Source of the DNA: DATMBL01 sp050735975
GTDB taxonomy: Bacteria > Desulfobacterota > Binatia > UBA9968
Reading direction: 5' to 3'
Assembly: GCA_050735975.1 (NCBI GenBank)
Contig: JBOHVS010000381.1
Coordinates: 1-10,541 of the forward strand
DNA: 10,541 nt
Positions 1-6,070 of this stretch are shown in pieces. The position numbers and the translations under genes are program-made. The notes beneath the pieces are model-generated. The model did not search any database, was not told the DNA's origin, and saw only the letters and a list, made by a program, of their open reading frames with translations. Each line of letters starts with the position of its first letter. The first letter of the stretch is position 1.

Positions 1-1
1 C

Positions 2-250
2 TCAGTACAACTGGCCCGGCGGATCTCCGAGCAAGCGAAGCCAGGCCAAGTCCTGGCGGCCGACGTGGTGCGCCAGCTTGTCGCGGGCAAGGGCTTTATG
101 TTCGAACGCGTGTACGTGAAGGTGCTCAAGGGATTCGACGAACCAATGGCGCTATATAAGGTGTCGGATAGCAGAACGAGCCTATCGGGTCCCAGAACAG
201 CTCCTCGATATGCACCCTCGACTCCTGTAACGAAGTCGGCTCTAAAGTGA
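2..250 (+). CDS. Class III adenylate/guanylate cyclase, C-terminal fragment (5' end outside window)
   Basis: The frame is open from the first complete codon at base 2 to TGA at 248-250, so the gene starts upstream of the window. The reading resembles the end of a class III nucleotide cyclase catalytic domain. First comes a helix of the type found after the 'VNxAARL' motif (QLARRISEQAKPGQVLAAD). Then come V-V-R-Q-L-V-A-G-K-G-F and the closing strand V-L-K-G-F-D-E-P-M-A-L-Y-K-V, the typical 'LKGF-EPV-LY-V' ending. About 28 further residues, rich in Ser, Thr and Pro, follow before the stop. The family makes cAMP or cGMP from ATP or GTP. The metal-binding and substrate-specificity residues lie upstream and cannot be seen, so cAMP versus cGMP is undecided. 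Confidence 0.8.
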   Translation, partial: SVQLARRISEQAKPGQVLAADVVRQLVAGKGFMFERVYVKVLKGFDEPMALYKVSDSRTSLSGPRTAPRYAPSTPVTKSALK

Positions 251-455
251 CCCAAGCGATGTGAAACGTGCCCGTAGCGCAAATGCGGTGACAGGCTTGT
301 TCTTTTTGTCGCTATACAACTTCGTCAACCCCCGTTCACAGAGTGAGTTCTCGCCGGCAGATTTTCTAGTTCCGCATACAGACAAACGACCGAAATAACC
401 AGACAGGCTAATACAACTACGGCTCAGAAGCCGACGATTCAGTCTGTTCAAGTCC

Positions 456-572
456 TTGAAAGCTTTCGCCCAGGAAATCGGCGACGACCGTGATGCCGCC
501 CTCGAACAGTTCCACGAAATCGCGAATGATTTAGGAATGCATCGAGTCGATCATCTATTGAGGCATTTTTGA
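456..572 (+). pseudogene. hsdM: hsdM (type I restriction methylase) 3'-end remnant, copy 1
   Basis: In frame, bases 465-572 read F-A-Q-E-I-G-D-D-R-D-A-A-L-E-Q-F-H-E-I-A-N-D-L-G and then a stop. This matches the usual HsdM C-terminal tail (x-A-x-E-I-V-E-D-L-x-A-A-L-E-Q-F-x-E-I-A-x-D-L). Only about 25 residues of a protein normally near 500 remain. The methylase domain (NPPY motif and SAM site) is absent, so this is not functional. Bases 468-523 match copy 2 (1287-1342) with only two mismatches. Both copies share the unusual G-D-D-R-D in place of the common V-E-D-L, so they share a recent source. The TGA stop overlaps the ATG of the next gene (TGATG). The left limit is uncertain: homology begins near 465, and 456 is only an in-frame TTG. 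Confidence 0.62.
466..523 (+). repeat. Direct repeat, unit A (hsdM tail)
   Basis: Bases 468-523 equal 1287-1342 at 54 of 56 positions (differences at the 42nd and 47th base). Similarity falls off sharply on both sides. The two units are 819 bases apart in the same orientation and flank the gene at 572-1201. Confidence 0.8.
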
Positions 573-1201
573 TGCGACGGGCATCTTTAACTCTACTGAT
601 CTTAGCGTTTGTGGTTTTTGTTTTCGGAATCGTCCGCTGGGTTACGCTGGGTAGCCAGATCGCGGAAGAAAAGGAGGAGCAAACCAGGACGGGTCGCGTT
701 GTCTTGGACCTGTCGCGGCAAGAAGGCTGGAAAACGTCCGATTACATTCCACGCCGGGCGGGGCTGTACAGTTTGATCTTGGAAACTCAAGGCCGAAGCT
801 GGAAGCCACATCCCACCGCTACTTTCACTGGTTCTTTCGAGATTGAGATTCTCGATTCTTCTGGGAACGTTGCAAAACGAATGCGCATTGACGGGCAATC
901 GCTTCATCATACCAATGAAAATCACATTCACTGGTCGGGTTTAGATACTGTAACGATCGCTTCGACCGGCTCGGGTGCCTGGAGGATCCGGGTTTTGACC
1001 TCTCACGCCGATGCTAATTTCAAGGAAATGGCATCGGCCATCATCCTACAGCCGCCCTCCCATTTCGACGTCGGCTGGGCTGGGTTTTCTCGGGGGATTG
1101 AGGTTGCTCTAATAGCGGGATTGGGCTTTATATTGCTGTCAGCGAGCGGCGCTTCTTTGTATTTCGCCAGGCGAAACCATCCGCGAGGAAGTACGAAGTG
1201 A
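572..1201 (+). CDS. Unrecognised bitopic membrane protein with extracytoplasmic domain
   Basis: I do not recognise this family. The protein has about 209 residues. It has an N-terminal hydrophobic segment (about residues 6-26) after Arg-Arg, a central soluble domain of about 145 residues with alternating beta-strand-like stretches (E-I-E-I-L-D, V-T-I-A-S, W-R-I-R-V-L), and a second hydrophobic segment near residues 176-200. A short basic tail (A-R-R-N-H-P-R-G-S-T-K) follows. This suggests a beta-sandwich domain outside the cytoplasm anchored at both ends. I prefer ATG 572 to the TTG at 569 because TGAGG at 559-563 sits at ribosome-binding distance. The start overlaps the stop of hsdM remnant 1, and the TGA stop at 1199-1201 lies inside hsdM remnant 2. 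The gene is therefore boxed in by the two repeats, and its last residues may come from the junction. Confidence 0.6.
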   Translation: MRRASLTLLILAFVVFVFGIVRWVTLGSQIAEEKEEQTRTGRVVLDLSRQEGWKTSDYIPRRAGLYSLILETQGRSWKPHPTATFTGSFEIEILDSSGNVAKRMRIDGQSLHHTNENHIHWSGLDTVTIASTGSGAWRIRVLTSHADANFKEMASAIILQPPSHFDVGWAGFSRGIEVALIAGLGFILLSASGASLYFARRNHPRGSTK

Positions 1202-1362
1202 TCAAACGTGAAAAGGGAGCCCCGACATATCGGCTCCGAGACAAAGCCTGGAAGAATGCGACGACCTCCCCGATCCCGACGTTCTCGCCCAGGAAATCGG
1301 CGACGACCGTGATGCCGCCCTCGAACAATTCCGCGAAATCGCAATGGATTTAGCGGGAATGA
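1192..1362 (+). pseudogene. hsdM: hsdM 3'-end remnant, copy 2 (frameshifted)
   Basis: From 1192 the frame reads Y-E-V-I-K-R-E-K-G-A, like the HsdM stretch 'Y-D-E-L-I-K-R-D-K-A'. A shift of frame near 1242-1245 then leads to S-L-E-E-C-D-D-L-P-D-P-D-V-L, and on through A-Q-E-I-G-D-D-R-D-A-A-L-E-Q-F-R-E-I-A-M-D-L-A-G. Together they cover roughly the last 55 residues of HsdM. There is no stop at the expected end, and the reading runs on into unrelated sequence. It overlaps the 3' end of the preceding membrane-protein gene by 10 bases. With the upstream copy (offset 819 bases) it forms a direct repeat around that gene. It is non-functional: no catalytic region remains. Confidence 0.65.
1285..1342 (+). 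repeat. Direct repeat, unit B (hsdM tail)
   Basis: This is the second unit of the direct repeat described at 466-523. A third, more diverged relative (CTGGAACAATTCCGCGAAAT, within 2627-2646) lies in hsdM remnant 3, which shares CAATTCCGCGAAATCGC with this unit. Confidence 0.8.
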
Positions 1363-1395
1363 ACCAACAGCTCCTATTACGACGGTGGAGAGCCG

Positions 1396-2253
1396 CTAGA
1401 AAAGTTTGTGCTCGACGGAGAAGTACAGGAAAACGCCGTAATTGCCGGCCGGGGCGCTCACGCCAATTGGGATTCCGACACCGATGACCGTTTGCAGGTC
1501 ATCTTTATTGATGAGCGCAGCGCGAATTCCAGGGGAGAGGATCGCCTTGAACGCGCGCTGCTTTCTCCCCTTATCATTGATCTCTTCTTCAAATTCGCCT
1601 ATCCACTCCAGCAGCATGTGAATGTGAGATGAAAGAGCAAAAACGACGCTTGCCCCAACGTCGTAAGAGAGCAAAGATCGCCTGGGCGAAAGCCGCTGAT
1701 CATCATCCAGCGGCACTCGAACTTCAGGGAGGTAGGTCAGTCCGAGGTTGGCGTGCAACGCGAGGCGTGGCGCCACCTTCTTACTGGCAGCGATACTCCA
1801 CGCGTATCCCACGACACCGTTGCCGGTTCCTTCATTTCGATCCCCTGTTGGAAGAATAAGGCTGAACTTGGGTGCAAGAGCCGGTACGTTGGCCCCTTCT
1901 TTCGATAGCTGGTAGCGGTACTCAATGAGAATGTCTCCGACTCCCCGTTGTCTCTCTCCCTCTTCCCGAAGATGAGAGAAGGGGATGCTGAACGCAACCT
2001 GGTGGTCTTCGGTAAAGAGCCACCATTCCTGTTCGAAGTTAAATGACCAGCCGCGGCGCCGGAAGTCATTAGTGTATACAGCGTTAACGGTATGCTGCAC
2101 TTCGCCCCGCTCCTGGTTGTAAGCCTCTTCGATGAGAAAACTGTGATCCGAGAATCCGTCAATAGGGCGGGGTTCAGCCGCTCGTGCTATGATGCCGGAG
2201 AAAGGAATCAGAGCGGCAAGCCAGAAGGCGAAGACATGCTTTCTTGGCCTCAT
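1396..2253 (-). CDS. Outer-membrane beta-barrel protein (transporter-like / porin-like)
   Basis: The protein has 285 residues. An N-terminal signal peptide (basic M-R-P-R-K-H, hydrophobic F-A-F-W-L-A-A-L-I-P-F, probable cleavage after A-R-A near residue 25) is followed by alternating amphipathic strands. Barrel-like stretches include W-S-F-N-F-E-Q-E-W, V-G-D-I-L-I-E-Y-R-Y and F-S-L-I-L-P-T-G-D. The protein ends in Phe (H-K-L-F), the usual recognition residue for outer-membrane assembly. The pattern 'V-G-D-x-x-I-x-x-R-Y ... L-P-T-G-D' resembles the MetA-pathway/'transporter' outer-membrane families. The substrate cannot be inferred. A good sigma70-type promoter lies about 30 bases upstream. 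No strong ribosome-binding site is visible before the ATG, but the signal peptide supports this start. It is transcribed alone, opposite to its neighbours. Confidence 0.75.
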   Translation of the reverse strand: MRPRKHVFAFWLAALIPFSGIIARAAEPRPIDGFSDHSFLIEEAYNQERGEVQHTVNAVYTNDFRRRGWSFNFEQEWWLFTEDHQVAFSIPFSHLREEGERQRGVGDILIEYRYQLSKEGANVPALAPKFSLILPTGDRNEGTGNGVVGYAWSIAASKKVAPRLALHANLGLTYLPEVRVPLDDDQRLSPRRSLLSYDVGASVVFALSSHIHMLLEWIGEFEEEINDKGRKQRAFKAILSPGIRAALINKDDLQTVIGVGIPIGVSAPAGNYGVFLYFSVEHKLF

Positions 2254-2283
2254 TCGACTGTGCAGCGTTGAGAAGTTCGCAGG

Positions 2284-2312
2284 ACTATATTGGGGAACGA
2301 TAGCAGCGTCAA
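2284..2312 (-). promoter_or_regulatory. Sigma70-like promoter for the outer-membrane protein gene
   Basis: On the minus strand, TTGACG (2307-2312) is separated by exactly 17 bases from TATAGT (2284-2289); each box matches the consensus at five of six positions. The expected transcript start is near 2277, leaving a leader of about 25 bases before the ATG at 2253. Confidence 0.65.
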
Positions 2313-2351
2313 GAAGCGGTTTTGACGGAATGAAAAAACTCGGTGCATGCA

Positions 2352-2378
2352 GAATTCCGGGGACACAATACTAATTTC
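2352..2378. repeat. Short conserved motif, copy 1 (GGGGACACAATACTAATTT core)
   Basis: A 24-base block (2355-2378) matches 8053-8076 at 21 of 24 positions, in the same orientation. It starts with a GAATTC-containing flank here. Both copies lie shortly before an hsdM remnant. The string resembles flanks I associate with Y1 (REP-associated) transposase elements, but this is from memory and unverified. Confidence 0.55.
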
Positions 2379-2420
2379 TTTGAGTCGAACGAAGAGGAGA
2401 AAAGCAAAGAGGTTCAATTA

Positions 2421-2681
2421 TTCGATTGGTTAGAAGGCGACAAGGACCAGCCTCGATTTTTGGGTCAGAGATGAAGGCCTCGAATAATCCGACAACTTCC
2501 CCGATCCTGACGTGCCCGCGCAGGAGATCGTCGTCCCTCCACTGGCTTCGCTCGGGACGACCCAAGCCGGGGCCGACGGCTAGAGGTGATGGCCAGCGTC
2601 GAGGGTCGAAGACCTAGAGCCGCCCTGGAACAATTCCGCGAAATCGCCGCGGATTTGACAACTAGAGCGTGGGAAACATAA
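2421..2681 (+). pseudogene. hsdM: hsdM 3'-end remnant, copy 3 (frameshift, stop and insertion)
   Basis: Pieces of the last 60 or so HsdM residues are readable in order. Frame-shifted F-D-x-L-V-R-R-x-K at 2421-2450 is followed by S-L-D-F-W-V-R-D-E-G-L-E, a TAA stop, then S-D-N-F-P-D-P-D-V-P-A-Q-E-I-V. After roughly 70 inserted bases come V-E-D-L-E, a one-base slip, and A-A-L-E-Q-F-R-E-I-A-A-D-L-T, ending at TAA 2679-2681. The insertion (about 2532-2600) separates E-I-V from V-E-D-L and contains a GC-rich stretch (GGCTTCGCTCGGGACGAC). The final stop is only 10 bases from the four-helix-bundle gene, which suggests an original hsdM to four-helix operon order. It cannot encode a methylase. Confidence 0.68.
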
Positions 2682-2691
2682 CCTGCTTGAA

Positions 2692-3018
2692 GTGCCCCGC
2701 AGTGACAACACTAGCGGTCACGGGTTGATCCCGCCGCACGGCGGATACCGTGAGCTGAAATCTTATCAGAACGCGGAGATCGTCTATGACGCAACGGTTG
2801 CATTCTGTGAGCGCTTCGTGGACCGCCGTTCACGCACGCACGACCAGATGGTGCAGGCTGCGCGCAACGGCAAGCAGAACATCGCCGAAGGCAGCATGGC
2901 TTCGGGCACGTCCAAGAAAACCGAACTAAAGCTCGTCGGCGTGGCACGGGCGAGTCTCGCCGCGGGGTTGACGCGGCGTGCACCCTTTTATAAAGCTCTC
3001 GTAAGACTTGGCTGGTGA
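2692..3018 (+). pseudogene. Four-helix-bundle (S23/23S-IVP-like) protein, 3'-truncated
   Basis: Residues 12-90 match the four-helix-bundle family related to the 23S rRNA intervening-sequence protein: I-P-P-H-G-G-Y-R-E-L-K-S-Y-Q, then R-S-R-T-H-D-Q-M-V-Q-A-A-R, then N-I-A-E-G-S, S-G-T-S-K-K-T-E-L-K-L and V-A-R-A-S-L. In the family this is followed by an acidic 'E-E-L-x-x-D-Y-x-x-F-L' helix. Here it breaks into unrelated A-A-G-L-T-R-R-A-P-F-Y-K-A-L at about base 2955 and stops at 3018. The fourth helix is therefore missing and the reading runs into the promoter of the next gene. The start is a GTG at 2692; TTG at 2725 is possible. Family members are small bundles of unknown precise role, often found as accessory genes in type I restriction operons. 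That fits the hsdM piece just upstream. Confidence 0.7.
2968..2994 (+). promoter_or_regulatory. Candidate promoter for the TAXI-TRAP operon
   Basis: TTGACG (2968-2973) and TATAAA (2989-2994) are separated by 15 bases, slightly short of the ideal 17, and each matches consensus at five of six positions. It begins just where homology to the four-helix-bundle gene ends, and lies about 50 bases before the strong ribosome-binding site of the binding-protein gene. Confidence 0.45.
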
Positions 3019-3044
3019 AAAAGCCGACTTGAAGGAGGTGCACG

Positions 3045-4070
3045 ATGGGAAACCTATTCACAACCTCGTGTCGCAGTTTGGTTTTGGTGATTACGGGATT
3101 TTGTTTGTATGCGCTGCCCGTAGATAGCATCGCGCAAACGGCGGTTTCTTTGGGAACATCGAGCGTTGGCGCGCGGTTTCATATTCTGGCCGTGGGCATG
3201 GGCGACGTGGTTAGCCGGCACTCCAAATTGAACGTTACAGTGGAGCCGATCGGCGGCAGCGACGCGAATGTCCGCGCGCTGAAGGCGAAGAGAATCGACT
3301 TCGCTCTGATTAACTCGCTTGCAGCCACGCACGGCTTTCGCGGCATTGGCTCATTTGAAAAGGAAGGAAAAGCTCCGCTCCGGTTAATCCTCCAAGGCGG
3401 GCTTGCCGCGCGGGCTCTAGTTGCGCGAGCGGATAGCGGCATCCGCGCTCCCGGTGATCTGCGCGGCAAAAAGGTTCAAGGCCGCCGCCGAGCGCTCGCC
3501 GATTTGGAGGTCGTGCTCAAGCAGCTCATGAAAGTTTATGGCGTTCCCGCAAGCGAGGTAACGATTTACGCTCACTCTAATACCAATGAGCAGGTCGAGG
3601 CGCTCAGGCTGGGTACGGCGGACGCCGCATTGATGCCGTTCGGAAGCCCGAAGACTTCATCGCCGCCTATACGCCGGCTAGCTGAGACAGTGCCGTTAGT
3701 CGTCGTCGACCTCGGTCGGGATAAGATTCCAGCGATGCTGGAAAATCCCGATCTGGCCGGTTACGCGGCCGTCACTATTCAGAAAGGCGCCATCAAGGGC
3801 GTGGATAAAAACGTCACGTCGCTCGCTCTTGGCGAATACGTGGTGGGAAGGGCGGATCTTTCCGAAGACGCCGTCTATCAATTCACGAAGACCTTTTTCA
3901 CAAATTTGAAGGACTTTCATGCGGTTCATGCCTCTGCCAGGGAATACGACCTGGCGGGTAGTTTAGAGGACCCGACAATTCCCTATCATCCCGGCGCCGT
4001 ACGGTATTACAAAGAGGCGGGGCGCTGGGACGCGGCAATGGCGAGCCTTCAGTCCAAGCTTCTAAAGTAA
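3045..4070 (+). CDS. TAXI-family TRAP transporter solute-binding protein
   Basis: The protein has 341 residues, normal for the family. It carries an N-terminal signal peptide (hydrophobic L-V-L-V-I-T-G-F-C-L-Y-A-L, cleavage probably near A-Q-T at residue 31). After that it shows the TAXI order of features: an early 'S-S-V-G-A-R-F' ligand-loop region (usually G-x-x-x-G-x-Y), V-E-P-I-G-G-S-D-A-N-V-R-A-L, I-D-F-A-L-I-N-S, D-L-R-G-K-K-V and the helix E-V-V-L-K-Q-L-M-K-V-Y-G-V. The C-terminal lobe ends in I-P-Y-H-P-G-A-V-R-Y-Y-K-E-A-G. The protein should bind a small organic solute, probably a carboxylate or amino acid, in the periplasm and deliver it to the fused permease encoded 27 bases downstream. 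An unusually complete ribosome-binding site (AAGGAGGT, 3032-3039) fixes the ATG. The substrate is unknown. Confidence 0.9.
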   Translation: MGNLFTTSCRSLVLVITGFCLYALPVDSIAQTAVSLGTSSVGARFHILAVGMGDVVSRHSKLNVTVEPIGGSDANVRALKAKRIDFALINSLAATHGFRGIGSFEKEGKAPLRLILQGGLAARALVARADSGIRAPGDLRGKKVQGRRRALADLEVVLKQLMKVYGVPASEVTIYAHSNTNEQVEALRLGTADAALMPFGSPKTSSPPIRRLAETVPLVVVDLGRDKIPAMLENPDLAGYAAVTIQKGAIKGVDKNVTSLALGEYVVGRADLSEDAVYQFTKTFFTNLKDFHAVHASAREYDLAGSLEDPTIPYHPGAVRYYKEAGRWDAAMASLQSKLLK

Positions 4071-4097
4071 GCGGGCCGTAAACACGGGCTCATTTTG

Positions 4098-6014
4098 ATG
4101 ACCGGCCCGCGCGCAGAGGCGATTTACTCCCGGGTAGTAGAGGTGTTGGCGTTCCTGGCCGCCCTCTATCACCTGGTTATTGTCAGTCGTATCCCCACTT
4201 ATTTCGGGTTCTTTTTCCCCACCCCGCGCCACCGAGCCGTAAGCCTGCTCTTCGCGCTCGTGATCGTGTATCTCAGCTATTCGATTCGCGGCCAGCGCAG
4301 ATTCGGGATTTCCTGGTTCGACGCGCTGATGCTGGTCCTGGGTGTTTCGGGGCTCGGTTTTGTGATCGTCTTTTATGAACAGGCGAGCGATTACGAAGCC
4401 TACGGGTTTCTCGATTTCAAAGGAATGGTGCTGGCCTTCGGGTTGGCGATCTCGGTTCTGGAAGCCCTAAGGAGACTAACCGGGTGGCTATTGCCCGCGC
4501 TTATCGTTCTCTTCCTTTTGGCGGCGCGCTTCCAGAGCGTTCTTCCCGGCCTGCTATTCGGCAAAGGCTATTCGTGGGACCGTCTCGGCTACGCCATCTA
4601 CGTTCCCGGCGAAGGCGTTTTCGGCGTACCCCTCGGGGTCGCGTCGACCATCGTCATTGTATTTCTCATGTTCGCGGCGTTTTTGCAGAGTACGGGGGTA
4701 GGAGAGTGGTTCACCCGGCTTGCACTCGCCCTCGCCGGTTGGACCAGGGGAGGTCCGGCGAAAACCGCGGTCTTGGCGTCGGCGTTTTTCGGCACGATTT
4801 CCGGCTCTCCGTCGGCCAACGCGGCCACGACCGGCGCATTTACCATTCCGCTCATGAAGCGGACCGGTTACAGTCCGGCTTTTGCGGGCGCGGTCGAAGC
4901 GGCGGCTTCCGTCGGCGGTCAGATCTTGCCGCCGGTCATGGGCGCCATCGCCTTTGTGATGGCGGACTTCCTGGGCGTGCCGTACGTGGAAGTGGCCAAA
5001 GCGGCGATCGTTCCCGCGGTGCTCTATTTCATGATCGTCTTCATGGGCGTGGATTTCGAAGCGGCCAAGAAGGGACTGACAGCGCTTCCCCGCGCAGAGC
5101 TACCGCCGTTGGTGAAGACGCTGATAGACGGGTGGTTCTTCCTGCTCCCGATTGGAGTTTTAATTTACTTGATGCTGGTCAAACAATTCGATCCCGACAT
5201 GGCCGGGATTTTCAGCCTGCCGGTGCTGGTCGCGGTCAGTTTCTTTTCGCGCGACAAGGAGCGGCGGCTTTACCCGCGTTCCATCTATCGCGCGCTGGTG
5301 GACGCGGTGAATACCTGGCTGTTGCTGGCGATCCTCACCGGGGCTGTCGGTATGCTGGTCGCGGCCCTGGGGCTGAGCGGATTGGGGATCAAGTTTTCGC
5401 GTTTTCTCGTCGATTTGAGCGGCGGCAATCTGCTTGCCGCCCTGGCGATGGTTGGAATCGGCAGTTTGATTCTGGGCATGAGCATGGATTCGTTGCCGGC
5501 CTACATTACCGTGGCGACTCTTTCCGCTCCGGCTTTGATCCTCATGGGCGTGCCGGATATGGCGGCTCACCTCTTTGTCGTTTACTGGGGACTCGCCTCT
5601 CACATCACGCCGCCCGTTTGTATTACGGTCTACGTTACCTGCGGCATCAGCGGCGCCGGCATTTGGGAGACTGGCCGAGACGCGGTTCGGCTGGCGATCG
5701 GCAAGTATTTGCTGCCGTTTTCATTCGCCTTGAATCCGGCGCTGCTGCTGCGGGGCCCCACAGATGTCATCGTGATGGGCGTCCTCTCGGCATTCGCCGG
5801 CGCGGTCAGCGTGTCCGCAGGAGTGATCGGCTACGGACTCCGCAGTCTGGGATGGCTCGAGCGCGCGCTCTTGATCGTAGGAGGAGCCTTGCTGATCCTT
5901 CCAGGCTGGAACACGCTGGTCATTGGCACCATTCTGGTAGGCGTGTCTCTACTGTTGCAGTTACCGTTCCTTCACTGGCGATCTTCAAGGCGGAAAACGC
6001 CGCCTGCCGGCTGA
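4098..6014 (+). CDS. TRAP transporter fused permease (4TM/12TM, TAXI type)
   Basis: The protein has 638 residues. The N-terminal third (four membrane segments, DctQ-like) is fused to a DctM-like domain with many membrane segments. Its signature is F-F-G-T-I-S-G-S-P-S-A-N-A-A-T-T-G near residues 232-248, followed by P-L-M-K-R-T-G-Y and A-A-A-S-V-G-G-Q-I-L-P-P-V-M-G. A related repeat (G-M-S-M-D-S-L-P-A-Y and H-I-T-P-P-V) lies in the second half. The last 120 residues form additional membrane helices typical of this fused class. With the upstream TAXI protein it should import one solute driven by a sodium or proton gradient. The start is ambiguous between TTG 4095 and ATG 4098; I chose ATG. There is little ribosome-binding sequence, so translation is probably coupled to the upstream gene. 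Confidence 0.92.
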   Translation: MTGPRAEAIYSRVVEVLAFLAALYHLVIVSRIPTYFGFFFPTPRHRAVSLLFALVIVYLSYSIRGQRRFGISWFDALMLVLGVSGLGFVIVFYEQASDYEAYGFLDFKGMVLAFGLAISVLEALRRLTGWLLPALIVLFLLAARFQSVLPGLLFGKGYSWDRLGYAIYVPGEGVFGVPLGVASTIVIVFLMFAAFLQSTGVGEWFTRLALALAGWTRGGPAKTAVLASAFFGTISGSPSANAATTGAFTIPLMKRTGYSPAFAGAVEAAASVGGQILPPVMGAIAFVMADFLGVPYVEVAKAAIVPAVLYFMIVFMGVDFEAAKKGLTALPRAELPPLVKTLIDGWFFLLPIGVLIYLMLVKQFDPDMAGIFSLPVLVAVSFFSRDKERRLYPRSIYRALVDAVNTWLLLAILTGAVGMLVAALGLSGLGIKFSRFLVDLSGGNLLAALAMVGIGSLILGMSMDSLPAYITVATLSAPALILMGVPDMAAHLFVVYWGLASHITPPVCITVYVTCGISGAGIWETGRDAVRLAIGKYLLPFSFALNPALLLRGPTDVIVMGVLSAFAGAVSVSAGVIGYGLRSLGWLERALLIVGGALLILPGWNTLVIGTILVGVSLLLQLPFLHWRSSRRKTPPAG

Positions 6015-6026
6015 TCCAACAACATA

Positions 6027-6043
6027 TTCGGAACGTGTCCGAA
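6027..6043. terminator. Hairpin between convergent genes (possible bidirectional terminator)
   Basis: TTCGGA (6027-6032), a five-base loop, and TCCGAA (6038-6043) form a perfect 6-bp stem. It sits 12 bases after the permease stop and 28 bases beyond the end of the convergent dehydrogenase gene. There is no clear T-run on either side, so this is a weak call. Confidence 0.35.
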
Positions 6044-6070
6044 GACTCGATCTGTGAACGAATCGCCTGG

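Noticed and set aside
251..455. Stretch between the cyclase gene and hsdM remnant 1
   Set aside because: I see no gene, hairpin or repeat I can support here; the minus-strand open frame has no recognisable content.
1003..1344. A 113-codon minus-strand open frame
   Set aside because: It overlaps the membrane-protein gene and hsdM remnant 2 and is very Arg/Gly-rich, as expected for a shadow frame.
2692..3018. Treating the four-helix-bundle reading as an intact gene
   Set aside because: The family's last helix is replaced by unrelated sequence containing the next operon's promoter, so truncation is more likely.
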